This document shows, in pieces, positions 1 to 6,899 of a stretch of DNA of 9,957 nt (its first letter is position 1; each line of letters starts with the position of its first letter). The translations under genes and the position numbers were made by a program. Under the pieces are notes generated by a model. It worked only from the letters and a program-made list of their open reading frames with translations, did not search any database and was not told where the DNA came from. The stretch is from Dehalococcoidales bacterium (GTDB taxonomy: Bacteria > Chloroflexota > Dehalococcoidia > Dehalococcoidales > JAQTVP01): assembly GCA_028707015.1 (NCBI GenBank), contig JAQTVP010000048.1, positions 1 to 9,957 on the forward strand, read 5' to 3'.

Positions 1-270
1 AGCCCCCATTGTTTTGCGGATTAAAGCTATAGCGTTTTCACCTTTAAAAACCGCGGCGATTATTGGACTTGAAGTAATATAATCAACTAATCCCTTGAAA
101 AAGGGTTTACCTTTATGAACAGCGTAGTGGTTTTGAGCTAATTCCTTATCCATATGCAGCATCTTAATTGCTATAAGTTTAAGCCCTTGTTTCTGCAGAC
201 GGGCAATAATAGTTCCTGCTAATTCTCGTTCCATAGCGTCGGGTTTAACTAGAACCAGTGATTTTTCCAT
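1..270 (-). CDS. ndk: Nucleoside diphosphate kinase, N-terminal 90 residues (3' part outside window)
   Basis: The enzyme moves the terminal phosphate of ATP to other nucleoside diphosphates through a phosphohistidine, balancing NTP and dNTP pools in the cytoplasm. The visible protein opens with MEKSLVLVKPDAMER, containing the family's KPD signature at residues 9-11. The stretch KGKPFFKGLVDYITSSPIIA (about residues 53-72) and the later GENAIALIRKTMGA match the usual nucleotide-binding core, although the common SGP is SSP here. Family members are about 130-150 residues, so roughly a third, including the catalytic histidine loop, lies beyond the left edge. An AGAAGGAG ribosome binding site at 278-285 stands 7 nt before the ATG and overlaps the stop of the upstream HAD gene. 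This is the last visible gene of the minus-strand operon. Confidence 0.95.
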   Translation of the reverse strand, partial: MEKSLVLVKPDAMERELAGTIIARLQKQGLKLIAIKMLHMDKELAQNHYAVHKGKPFFKGLVDYITSSPIIAAVFKGENAIALIRKTMGA

Positions 271-283
271 GTAAAAACTCCTT

Positions 284-955
284 CTATTTATGCTGATTTA
301 ACAGTGTATTCAAGTCGTCTATTGTTATCTCTTCTAGAGAATCAATGATAAGGTCAGCTCCCTGTAAATCTTCTCTGGGGTTAGTATTGGTCACAGCGAT
401 ACAGTGCATTCCGGCTCTCCGGCAGGCAGCAACACCAACAATGGCATCTTCGATGACGATGCAATTTTTGGCTTCTGCTCCCAAATTTTGTGCTGCAAGC
501 AGGAAAATCTCCGGGTCCGGTTTACTTCTGGTAATGTCCCATCCTGAGATTATGAAATCAAAGTAATCATGTATCTTAAGATCTTTAGTAATTAATTCTA
601 TATTTGCCATGGGTGCTGAGGAGGCTATGGCTGTCTTAAAACCATATTCTTTAAGTGAGGTTACCAGCTTTATCACTCCTGGGTAAGTTTCTACATTTTG
701 GCTGATTAGTTTTCGGAAAGCCTCGGCTTTTGTTCTGGTAATTATATTTATTTCTTCCTCGGTTATTTTCTCACCGAGTATGTCCCTAACGATATTGTCA
801 CTTCTCTTGCCGGTGTTAAGCCGATATTCTTCCTCAGTATAAGTAATCTGTCTATTCTGGAAGACAATTTGCCACCCTTTTAGGTGATAAAGAGCAGTAT
901 TCGCAATGATTCCATCCATATCCCAGATAACAGCCTTGACCTCATTTTTAGCCAT
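284..955 (-). CDS. HAD-superfamily hydrolase, beta-phosphoglucomutase-like (subfamily IA)
   Basis: This 223-residue protein is a haloacid dehalogenase-superfamily phosphatase or phosphomutase. Motif I is WDMDG, with the nucleophile Asp12 and the acid/base Asp14. Motif II is the ASS at 111-113, motif III is Lys145 in SKPDPEIF, and motif IV is Glu169-Asp170 in VIEDAIVGVAAC. An alpha-helical cap lies between residues 15 and about 90. The layout and length fit the beta-phosphoglucomutase / phosphoglycolate phosphatase group, but substrate cannot be read from the sequence. The ATG overlaps the thioesterase stop by one base (TAATG), so translation is probably coupled. The nearest good Shine-Dalgarno site is unusually far upstream, at 971-978. 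Ndk follows 13 nt after its stop. Family is certain; reaction is not. Confidence 0.9.
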   Translation of the reverse strand: MAKNEVKAVIWDMDGIIANTALYHLKGWQIVFQNRQITYTEEEYRLNTGKRSDNIVRDILGEKITEEEINIITRTKAEAFRKLISQNVETYPGVIKLVTSLKEYGFKTAIASSAPMANIELITKDLKIHDYFDFIISGWDITRSKPDPEIFLLAAQNLGAEAKNCIVIEDAIVGVAACRRAGMHCIAVTNTNPREDLQGADLIIDSLEEITIDDLNTLLNQHK

Positions 956-1413
956 TATTTTTTTGGTATTTCCTCCTTGTTACTGCTTTTTGGCAAGTGT
1001 TTAATAATAAATTGTATTGCTGTACCCTCAGCTAATAGAGTGCCGTCTGCTGATAATATACAAGCTTCAGTTTCTACTATTTTTCTCGTCTTTTTAGTTA
1101 CAGAGGAGTTGATAGTAAGCGGTTCGTCTACCAGAACTGGACGCTTAAAGTTTACTCGTATTTCGGCAGTAACGCAATTCGTCCCCTCAAATATAGTAGC
1201 ATAACTCATAGCTTCATCAAGAATGGTGGTTATTATTCCTCCATGAACTATGCCGGGCCACCCCTCGTGTAATTTAGCAGGTATAAATTCTGCCTTGGCT
1301 ATTCTGCCATCCCATTGAAAATCAAGTTTCAGGCTGAAAGGATTATCTTTTCCGCAACCGAAACACCAGGTAGATTCTTTATCGGTGGTGCTTAATATTT
1401 TTGAACGTTTCAT
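955..1413 (-). CDS. PaaI-type hotdog-fold thioesterase
   Basis: A 152-residue single-domain hotdog protein, probably an acyl-CoA thioesterase acting on small cytoplasmic thioesters. The signature HGGIITTILDEAMSYA (residues 57-72) holds the HGG turn and the acidic pair Asp66-Glu67, which lie at the active site in the 4HBT/PaaI family. A preceding CFGCGKDNPFSLKL segment (17-30) is the short cysteine motif seen in many relatives. The reading frame is open for 31 more codons upstream to 1506, but that would overlap tsaB by 71 nt and adds residues unlike the family. I therefore chose the ATG at 1413, which leaves a 22-nt gap after tsaB although no clear Shine-Dalgarno site precedes it. Its stop overlaps the HAD start. 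Substrate is unknown. Confidence 0.85.
   Translation of the reverse strand: MKRSKILSTTDKESTWCFGCGKDNPFSLKLDFQWDGRIAKAEFIPAKLHEGWPGIVHGGIITTILDEAMSYATIFEGTNCVTAEIRVNFKRPVLVDEPLTINSSVTKKTRKIVETEACILSADGTLLAEGTAIQFIIKHLPKSSNKEEIPKK
971..978 (-). promoter_or_regulatory. Shine-Dalgarno site for the HAD gene at unusually long spacing
   Basis: AAGGAGGA on the minus strand is the strongest anti-16S match in this operon, but it stands 15 nt before the HAD ATG, beyond the usual 5-10 nt. A run of seven A residues (964-958) fills part of the gap and encodes the Lys-Lys end of the thioesterase. Because the thioesterase stop overlaps the start codon (TAATG), terminating ribosomes may restart with help from this site. 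Confidence 0.5.
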
Positions 1414-1435
1414 TTTTATTATTACTGTCTTAAAT

Positions 1436-2116
1436 TTAGCGGTGTTTGGCTTTGGTAATTGCTGGTCCCCGGAGATATGATGGCTGCAAAGTAGCTGGAT
1501 TATCATAACTGCCCGTTTTCATTTTTACTAAGCCTAATTCAGCTAAAAAACCAGCCCGCCGTAATCTCGCAGAAGGCGTCGGTATTATTGCTTTTTGCTT
1601 GAGATATCCTCTTATCTGTGAGGTAATTGCTGGTATATATTCACCGCAAAATATGGTTTTTGTAGTTATCTGTGAGCATAGAGCTTCAATAGTAGTAATA
1701 TGTTCATTAGTAAGTTGGCACCATTTATTATATTTTTTCTGGTATAGGGCCGTGGCTATCTCTCCTCGTCTGGCGTTAAATATTGGGCATATCGGTAATC
1801 TGGTTTCAGCATACTGATAGGCTTCTGTTTCCAGTGTGCTAATGCCAACTATAGGAATATTAAGGCTAAAAGCGAGTCCTTTGGCCGTACTAATGCCAAC
1901 TCGTAATCCATTAAAGCTTCCCGGCCCCCGGGCGACGATGATACCCTCGGCAGATTCAAGGCTCAGGTTGTTCTGACTTAACAAGACGGTTAATCGTGGC
2001 AGTAGCTGTGTGCTGTGATTTTGTCCACAACGCCAGGTTAATTCAGTAATTATTTCTTCATCTTGGATTATGGCCAAGCTAGCCGTATCTGTGGAAGTAT
2101 CTATAGCTATTTGCAT
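1436..2116 (-). CDS. tsaB: tRNA threonylcarbamoyladenosine synthesis protein TsaB
   Basis: TsaB is the non-catalytic, ASKHA-fold partner of TsaD. With TsaE they attach threonylcarbamoyl to A37 of tRNAs that read ANN codons. The 226-residue length is typical. Diagnostic segments are the N-terminal IAIDTSTDTASLA, QNHSTQLLP (32-40), and ARGPGSFNGLRVGISTAKGL (62-81). Near the C-terminus, PSYLRGP (212-218) matches the usual PxYLR ending. An AAAGG ribosome binding site stands 7 nt before the ATG. The gene lies 38 nt after tsaE in the same operon, a common pairing in bacteria. TsaD and TsaC/Sua5 are not in this window. Confidence 0.95.
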   Translation of the reverse strand: MQIAIDTSTDTASLAIIQDEEIITELTWRCGQNHSTQLLPRLTVLLSQNNLSLESAEGIIVARGPGSFNGLRVGISTAKGLAFSLNIPIVGISTLETEAYQYAETRLPICPIFNARRGEIATALYQKKYNKWCQLTNEHITTIEALCSQITTKTIFCGEYIPAITSQIRGYLKQKAIIPTPSARLRRAGFLAELGLVKMKTGSYDNPATLQPSYLRGPAITKAKHR

Positions 2117-2154
2117 AAATAAGCCTTTATTTTAATTTAATCCTCGGTTCTATT

Positions 2155-2631
2155 CTATGAATTAAGGGAAAGATCTTTTAGCTGCGCTGTTATTTCTGTA
2201 TATCGTTTACCATGGGGTTGGAATTGAAAGCTGCGTTCAGTATCGGATAGATAGTTTATGTGAATCAGTAAGTTCTCAATTGGTAACAAATTTAGTCCTT
2301 TCTCTGCCCATTCTATCACACAAATACCATCACCATATAGATAGTCATCTAAGCCTAAATCTGTAATTTCTTCCAAGTGGTCAAGCCGGTAAAGGTCTAT
2401 ATGATATAGAGGCAGCCTGCCGTAAAGTTCTCTAACTAAAATAAATGAGGGACTTAGTGCATAATCTTTGATGCCTAAACCCCAGGTAATACCCTGAGTG
2501 AGGCAGGTTTTTCCAGTACCTAAATTCCCAACCAGAAGAATAGTATCACCGGCTATAGCTAACTCGCCGATGCGAATACCTAGTTTCTGTGTTTGCTCTG
2601 GATTGCGGCTAATTAATTCAAGGTATTTCAT
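2155..2631 (-). CDS. tsaE: tRNA threonylcarbamoyladenosine synthesis ATPase TsaE
   Basis: TsaE is the small P-loop ATPase that drives turnover of the TsaB-TsaD complex in t6A37 tRNA modification. The 158-residue protein has Walker A GNLGTGKT at 35-42, the SPSF element at 60-63 (usually SPTF), the HIDLYRL motif at 77-83, and the EWAEK motif at 107-111. All are characteristic of this family. It sits 23 nt downstream of thiL and upstream of its partner tsaB. No strong Shine-Dalgarno site is visible before the ATG: the nearest purine run, GAG, is about 12 nt away. Its translation may depend on ribosomes finishing thiL. Confidence 0.95.
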   Translation of the reverse strand: MKYLELISRNPEQTQKLGIRIGELAIAGDTILLVGNLGTGKTCLTQGITWGLGIKDYALSPSFILVRELYGRLPLYHIDLYRLDHLEEITDLGLDDYLYGDGICVIEWAEKGLNLLPIENLLIHINYLSDTERSFQFQPHGKRYTEITAQLKDLSLNS

Positions 2632-2654
2632 AATTATTAACTCAGTTTTTAATA

Positions 2655-3665
2655 TCAGTTAGCAGTAAAGTGGTCCCATCCTGTTTTGGTGAGATTGAAT
2701 GGCTTTCCGTTCTTATCAGCCAGGGTTATTTCCCCTGTCTTATCATCGGTGATTTCACCAATGATTGTTATTGGAAGGGGAGTTAATTTTTTAATCCGGC
2801 TTATAGACTGGTTGTTCCCGGTAAACAGCAGTTCGTAGTCTTCTCCTCCCGATAATGCTAGTTCAAGCGCAATATTACTGAAACTAGCTTTAACTGCGGG
2901 TAAGATTGGAATACTATCAATATTAATTTTGGCGCTAACCTGACTGGCTTTACATATGTGTCCCAGGTCTTGAATAAGACCATCGCTAATATCAATAGCG
3001 GATTTAATCCCATTCTTTGCTAATATTCGCCCCTCATTTACCCGAGGAGACGGGTGCAAAAAAGCCTTTTTTAGGCAATTACTCGCTTCAAGATTAAATT
3101 GAAGTTTTTGCCTGAGCATTCTTTCCCCGGCGGCAGCGCCACCGAGCTTACCGGTAACCGCTATTTTATCCCCGGGTCTGGCGGCTGAGCGGGTTAGTAT
3201 TGATTGGTTTTGTCCGGAGCTGCCAAAAATAGTAATACTAATGGCAATTATGGGTGAGCTATTTGTATCTCCGCCGATTAGGGCTACACTAAACTGCTTT
3301 GCCAGATTAATCATTCCTTTATAAAAATCAGTAATATCCTTTACTGAGGTATGGACCGGCATGGCTAATGATACCAGCGCGTATTTGGGTATGCCTCCCA
3401 TAGCGGCAATGTCACTGATATTGGCGGCCATTGATTTCCAGCCCAGTTCTTCCCATGAGTTTATATCAAAGGAAAAGTGAATATCCTGGATAAGTGAATC
3501 AATTGTGGCCAATTGGATTGAATTATCATTACGCCAGGCGGCAGTATCATCACCAATGCCAATAATAAGCTGCTGCCCTGATGTTTTTTGATTATCCTGA
3601 GTACTGTAAGCCATTTCAGCTAGCAGATTAATCAGCCCAAATTCCCCTAGCTCAGAGACTTTCAT
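2655..3665 (-). CDS. thiL: Thiamine-monophosphate kinase ThiL
   Basis: ThiL phosphorylates thiamine monophosphate with ATP to give thiamine diphosphate, the last step of the cofactor pathway. The 336-residue product carries the expected landmarks: IGIGDD (35-40), TIDSLIQDIHF (54-64), ANISDIAAMGG (81-91), GGDTNSS (131-137), DISDGLIQDLG (225-235) and LSGGEDYELL (271-280). The frame is open 12 codons further upstream to 3701. The ATG at 3665 is preferred because the family begins with an E-x-G-x-I helix (here LGEFGLINLL), and because an extended -10 promoter box lies between the two candidate starts. That box stands 7 nt before the chosen ATG, and there is no Shine-Dalgarno site, so the mRNA is probably leaderless. 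It is the first gene of the minus-strand operon. Confidence 0.95.
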   Translation of the reverse strand: MKVSELGEFGLINLLAEMAYSTQDNQKTSGQQLIIGIGDDTAAWRNDNSIQLATIDSLIQDIHFSFDINSWEELGWKSMAANISDIAAMGGIPKYALVSLAMPVHTSVKDITDFYKGMINLAKQFSVALIGGDTNSSPIIAISITIFGSSGQNQSILTRSAARPGDKIAVTGKLGGAAAGERMLRQKLQFNLEASNCLKKAFLHPSPRVNEGRILAKNGIKSAIDISDGLIQDLGHICKASQVSAKINIDSIPILPAVKASFSNIALELALSGGEDYELLFTGNNQSISRIKKLTPLPITIIGEITDDKTGEITLADKNGKPFNLTKTGWDHFTAN

Positions 3666-3701
3666 AGTTAAAATTATAACATGCCAATATTTGGGCCACA
3701 A
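3666..3701 (-). promoter_or_regulatory. Probable sigma-70-type promoter of the thiL operon, leaderless
   Basis: On the minus strand a perfect TATAAT at 3678-3673 is preceded by TG-T, making an extended -10. A weak -35 (TTGTGG, 3701-3696) lies 17 nt further upstream. The -10 ends exactly 7 nt before the thiL ATG, so transcription would be expected to start at or next to the A of the start codon. No ribosome binding site fits between them. The start point is inferred from spacing and is not measured. Confidence 0.7.
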
Positions 3702-3729
3702 CCAAGCTCTGGTATTAATGGAAAAATAT

Positions 3730-3745
3730 TGTTATATTGGTATAT
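3730..3745 (+). promoter_or_regulatory. Probable extended -10 promoter of the phosphoesterase gene, leaderless
   Basis: TGT followed by TATATT occupies 3730-3738. Seven bases (3739-3745) then separate it from the ATG at 3746. This is the same geometry as the divergent thiL promoter, so the predicted mRNA start again falls on the start codon. No recognisable -35 is present at 17 nt, as is common for extended -10 promoters. The in-frame TTG at 3737 lies inside the -10 box and so could not be translated from this promoter. Confidence 0.55.
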
Positions 3746-4480
3746 ATGCGTTATGCAATTATCGCTGATATTCATGCTAACCTAGCTGCATTTAAAGCGG
3801 TGCTGAATGACATTGAACGGCAGGGTGGGGTAGAAGAGCTCTGGTGCTTGGGAGATATTGTTGGTTATGGTCCTGATCCGAGTCAATGTATTGAACTTTT
3901 GCGCCAGTACAAACATGTCTGTGTCATCGGAAATCATGATATGGCAGTAATTGGTAAGCTTAATATTACCGAGCTAAATCCGGAAGCGGCTGTAGTCTGC
4001 CGCTGGACAGAGCAGCAATTAAGCACTGAGGATATTGATTATCTGGGAAACCTGCCTTCGGTTATTGAGAAAGATAACTTTACTCTGGTGCATGGTAGCC
4101 CAAGGCAACCTGTCCGGGAGTATCTCATGTCAATTAGCGGCGCCAATGAGAATTTTAGTTATTTCAAAACACAATTCTGTTTGGTGGGTCATTCTCATAT
4201 ACCGGCTTTATTTAGGTATCGGGCAGATGATACCTGCTTGTCTACTCCACTGATGCCTAATATTAAGGTTATTCTGGGTAAGAATCGATTCATTATCAAT
4301 CCTGGTAGTGTGGGACAACCCCGAGATAACGATCCTAGAGCCAGCTATGCTATTTATGATGATGGTGCAGAGATGATTATTCCGTATCGTGTTCGGTATG
4401 ACACTAGTGTTACTCAGGATAGAATGGCGCAGTGTAATTTACCGGTGCGTTTAGTGGCTCGTCTCGGTAAAGGTAGATAA
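3746..4480 (+). CDS. Calcineurin-like metallophosphoesterase (YfcE/MJ0936-type)
   Basis: A 244-residue binuclear-metal phosphoesterase, cytoplasmic, with no signal peptide. The metal-binding motifs are in order: DIH (Asp8, His10), GDIVGYGPDP (Asp37), GNHD (Asn63, His64), HGSPR (His116) and GHSHIP (His149, His151). INPGSVGQPRDNDPRASYAI near the C-terminus is the usual closing segment of this phosphodiesterase group. Relatives hydrolyse model phosphodiesters, but the natural substrate is generally unknown and cannot be told here. The frame is open to a TTG at 3737, yet the ATG gives the canonical start M-R-Y-A-I-I-A-D-I-H and agrees with the promoter. It is followed after 44 nt by rsmA on the same strand and is probably cotranscribed with it. 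Confidence 0.9.
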   Translation: MRYAIIADIHANLAAFKAVLNDIERQGGVEELWCLGDIVGYGPDPSQCIELLRQYKHVCVIGNHDMAVIGKLNITELNPEAAVVCRWTEQQLSTEDIDYLGNLPSVIEKDNFTLVHGSPRQPVREYLMSISGANENFSYFKTQFCLVGHSHIPALFRYRADDTCLSTPLMPNIKVILGKNRFIINPGSVGQPRDNDPRASYAIYDDGAEMIIPYRVRYDTSVTQDRMAQCNLPVRLVARLGKGR

Positions 4481-4524
4481 CACAGGTAAGTAATTATTGG
4501 AGTAAAAATTAACACTAAGGCTAT

Positions 4525-5454
4525 ATGGAGCATCCAAAGGTGATTCATCAAAAATATTACTCAGAGCCACAGTCACTACTGGCTCAGGTAAAAGGAATGT
4601 TACGGCATTTTGACCTGCGGGCACGAAAGAGCCTGGGACAGCACTTTCTTATTGATGAAGAAGTTCTCAAATCAATTACTGCAGCGGCAGAGCTTGAAGC
4701 TACCGATGTTGTTATGGAAGTTGGCCCTGGTTTTGGTGTGCTGACTAAAGCTTTGGCTGAGCAAAGTGGCTGCGTAATTGCTGTTGAGCTTGATAATAAT
4801 CTGGTCGGCATTTTAAGCCAAACCCTGGCTTCTTTTACTAATGTTGCTATCGTCAATAGGGATATACTTCAGGTTGATCCGAAAGAGCTACTCCGGGAAC
4901 AGGAAGATAAGTTTCCCACTATAATAAATAGTCCTTTTAGCTATAAGGTAGTAGCTAATCTTCCTTATTATATTACCTCCATTGCCTTACGTCATTTTCT
5001 TGAAGCTTCACTAAAACCTGAAGTGATGGTAATAATGGTGCAGAAAGAGGTAGCGCAGGCAATTGTGGCTAAACCCGGGCAGATGGGTATTTTAAGTATT
5101 AGCGTTCAATTTTATGGCAGGCCGTCCATAATCAGCTACGTGCCTGCCAGTTCTTTTTACCCGGTACCAGAAGTTGATTCAGCTATAGTGAAAATAGACC
5201 TCTATAATCAACCGTTAATAGATGTAACAGATAGTGATAGCTTTTTTAATCTGGTGCGGGCTGGTTTTTCTGCCCCTCGCAAGCAGATCGGTAATTCTCT
5301 AGCTAGAGGGTTGAAACGCCCCAAATCAGATGTAATATCTTTGCTGGAAAGAGTGGGTATTGTTGCTAACCGGCGAGCCGAGACTTTAGCCCTTGACGAA
5401 TGGGTTAAACTGTGGCAAATATGTACGCAGTTTGATGAACATGTTAAATATTAA
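4525..5454 (+). CDS. rsmA: 16S rRNA (adenine1518/1519-N6)-dimethyltransferase RsmA
   Basis: RsmA (KsgA) uses S-adenosylmethionine to dimethylate two adjacent adenines in the 3' terminal helix of 16S rRNA, a late check in small-subunit assembly. The 309-residue protein shows KSLGQHFLID (35-44), SAM motif I EVGPGFG (65-71), the acidic VELD (87-90), NRDIL (111-115), the catalytic NLPYYIT (145-151), and the family-specific VPASSFYPVPEVDSAIVKI (206-224). The first 30 residues are longer than in many homologues. The start is supported by TAAGG at 4516-4520, only 4 nt before the ATG. The last 14 bases overlap ispE, an arrangement found in many bacteria. Confidence 0.96.
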   Translation: MEHPKVIHQKYYSEPQSLLAQVKGMLRHFDLRARKSLGQHFLIDEEVLKSITAAAELEATDVVMEVGPGFGVLTKALAEQSGCVIAVELDNNLVGILSQTLASFTNVAIVNRDILQVDPKELLREQEDKFPTIINSPFSYKVVANLPYYITSIALRHFLEASLKPEVMVIMVQKEVAQAIVAKPGQMGILSISVQFYGRPSIISYVPASSFYPVPEVDSAIVKIDLYNQPLIDVTDSDSFFNLVRAGFSAPRKQIGNSLARGLKRPKSDVISLLERVGIVANRRAETLALDEWVKLWQICTQFDEHVKY

Positions 5455-6295
5455 AGCACCAGCTAAATTAAATTTAACCCTTGAGGTTCTGGGGAAACGC
5501 CCGGATAGTTTTCATGAAATTCGCAGTGTTATCCAGACTATCAATTTGTATGATAACATCACTATGCAGTTAAGCCGGAATATTGATTTTAGGTCTGATA
5601 TGACGGAGTGGAATTCGGAGAAAAGTCTTGTGTCACAAGCAATTATCTTAGTCCAGCAAGCTGCAGGCTGTAGCAAAGGAGTAACTATAGACATTAATAA
5701 ACATATTCCTTTAGAGTCGGGATTAGGTGGCGATAGCAGTGATGCGGCTGCCGTTATGAGTGGACTTAATCAACTTTGGGAACTAAATTTATCACGGGAA
5801 AAACTGGTTGAGCTGGCTTCTCATCTCGGATCAGATGTAGCCTTTTTTCTTTATGGCGGAACAGCTTTTCTCTATGGTCGTGGTGAGATGGTTAAGCAAT
5901 TGCCTTCTCTGACTGGTATATGGCTCGTTTTATTGGTACCGCCGATTACAAGTTTTAGCGGAAAGACAGGGTGGCTTTATGCTAGTCTGAAAGCTAAACA
6001 TTATACCAAAGGGCGCATTACTGATAGACTGGCTAACGCACTGAGTAGAAGTAAAGAAATTAAAGCAGGTAATCTCTATAATGTATTTGACAAGGTTGCT
6101 TTTAATACTTTTACTGGTCTTGAGGACTACCGAGAGTATTTTTTACAGACTGGTATTGATAATGTTCATGTAGCGGGATCGGGACCGGTTTTGTACACTT
6201 TAGTGAAAAACAAGGATGAGGCTGAGAAAATATATTTTCATTTGTGGCAGCAAGGTTTGGAAGCCTACCTGGTAGAGACTTTGTCTGCTATATAG
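5441..6295 (+). CDS. ispE: 4-diphosphocytidyl-2-C-methyl-D-erythritol kinase IspE
   Basis: IspE is the GHMP-family kinase that phosphorylates CDP-methylerythritol in the MEP route to isoprenoid precursors. The protein of 284 residues has the start segment KAPAKLNLTLEV (Lys9), the ATP-binding loop PLESGLGGDSSDAAA (90-104), the catalytic Asp132 in GSDVAFFL, and the C-terminal AGSGPVLYTL (245-254). Two sites differ from the commonest form: the loop reads GLGGDSS instead of GLAGGSS, and RPDSFHEI stands where RxDGYHEI is usual. The ATG at 5441 overlaps rsmA by 14 nt and gives the canonical N-terminus. The ATG two codons earlier is possible, and the frame continues further upstream only inside rsmA. 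No clear ribosome binding site is visible, consistent with coupling to rsmA. Confidence 0.95.
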   Translation: MLNIKAPAKLNLTLEVLGKRPDSFHEIRSVIQTINLYDNITMQLSRNIDFRSDMTEWNSEKSLVSQAIILVQQAAGCSKGVTIDINKHIPLESGLGGDSSDAAAVMSGLNQLWELNLSREKLVELASHLGSDVAFFLYGGTAFLYGRGEMVKQLPSLTGIWLVLLVPPITSFSGKTGWLYASLKAKHYTKGRITDRLANALSRSKEIKAGNLYNVFDKVAFNTFTGLEDYREYFLQTGIDNVHVAGSGPVLYTLVKNKDEAEKIYFHLWQQGLEAYLVETLSAI

Positions 6296-6310
6296 TGGAA
6301 AAATGACTGA

Positions 6311-6329
6311 CTATTTGTTATTTAAATAG
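6311..6329. repeat. AT-rich 6-bp inverted repeat in the ispE-rubrerythrin gap
   Basis: CTATTT and AAATAG flank a 7-base centre. The arms are weak and no T-run follows, so this is not a convincing terminator. It lies just upstream of the rubrerythrin ribosome binding site and contains TGTTATTTA, a poor match to an extended -10. It could be part of a promoter or operator for rubrerythrin, or chance in AT-rich DNA. Confidence 0.25.
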
Positions 6330-6348
6330 TGGATAAAGGAGAGATTAA

Positions 6349-6852
6349 GTGAGTAATAGTGAGGAAAATTTGCAGATTGCTTTTGCCGGAGAGAGTCAGG
6401 CAAATCGGCGTTACCTATTCTTTGCTGATAAAGCGGAAAAAGAGGGCTATCCTCAGATAGCCAGGCTGTTTAGAGCTGCGGCTGAAGCGGAAACTGTTCA
6501 CGCCCGTAACCACTTTAATGCTATGGACGGAGTGAGTTCTACCAAGGATAACCTGCAGACTGGTGTTATTGGTGAGAATTTGGAATTCACCAAGATGTAT
6601 CCACCATTTATTAACCAGGCTGCAATTGAAAATAATAAAAGGGCGCAACGTACTTTTGAGTATGCTAATGTGGTGGAGGAAATCCACCATGGTCTGTTTC
6701 AGGAAGCGTTAAAAGTCTTTGACAACGGGCAGCAGTTAAAAGATGAACCTTACTTTGTTTGCCAAATTTGCGGTAATACTGTGGGTAGCGCAGCACCGGA
6801 AAAGTGTCCTATCTGTGGTGCGCCGGCGAGTAAATTTACCAAAGTGGAATAA
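6349..6852 (+). CDS. rbr: Rubrerythrin (diiron peroxidase with C-terminal rubredoxin-like domain)
   Basis: Rubrerythrin reduces hydrogen peroxide in anaerobes, passing electrons from a rubredoxin-type iron centre to a diiron site. The 167-residue protein has a ferritin-like four-helix domain with the expected ligands: Glu15, Glu48xxHis51, Glu76 and Glu79 in GENLEFTKMYP, and Glu111xxHis114. A rubredoxin-like knuckle pair follows, Cys138-x2-Cys141 and Cys153-x2-Cys156. The start is GTG, fixed by a strong AAAGGAGAG at 6335-6343, 5 nt upstream. That is the best ribosome binding site in the block, so high expression is likely. It lies 53 nt after ispE and may be read from the same transcript or from its own promoter. 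Confidence 0.96.
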   Translation: MSNSEENLQIAFAGESQANRRYLFFADKAEKEGYPQIARLFRAAAEAETVHARNHFNAMDGVSSTKDNLQTGVIGENLEFTKMYPPFINQAAIENNKRAQRTFEYANVVEEIHHGLFQEALKVFDNGQQLKDEPYFVCQICGNTVGSAAPEKCPICGAPASKFTKVE

Positions 6853-6875
6853 GAGAAGAATCATTACTTAAGGTT

Positions 6876-6899
6876 AAGGGAAGTTAAAAGGGAAGTTCG
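6876..6899. repeat. Short tandem repeat, 12-bp unit, two copies
   Basis: AAGGGAAGTT occurs at 6876-6885 and again at 6888-6897, giving a period of 12 bp. It lies in the 114-bp space between the convergent rubrerythrin and DUF4145 genes. It overlaps the stop codon of the frameshifted tail described for DUF4145. No stem followed by a T-run, as expected of an intrinsic terminator, is evident on either strand in this space. Confidence 0.5.

Noticed and set aside
1414..1506. Open 31-codon extension upstream of the thioesterase ATG
   Set aside because: It lies mostly inside tsaB (71-nt overlap), has no ribosome binding site, and its residues do not resemble the N-terminus of the hotdog family.
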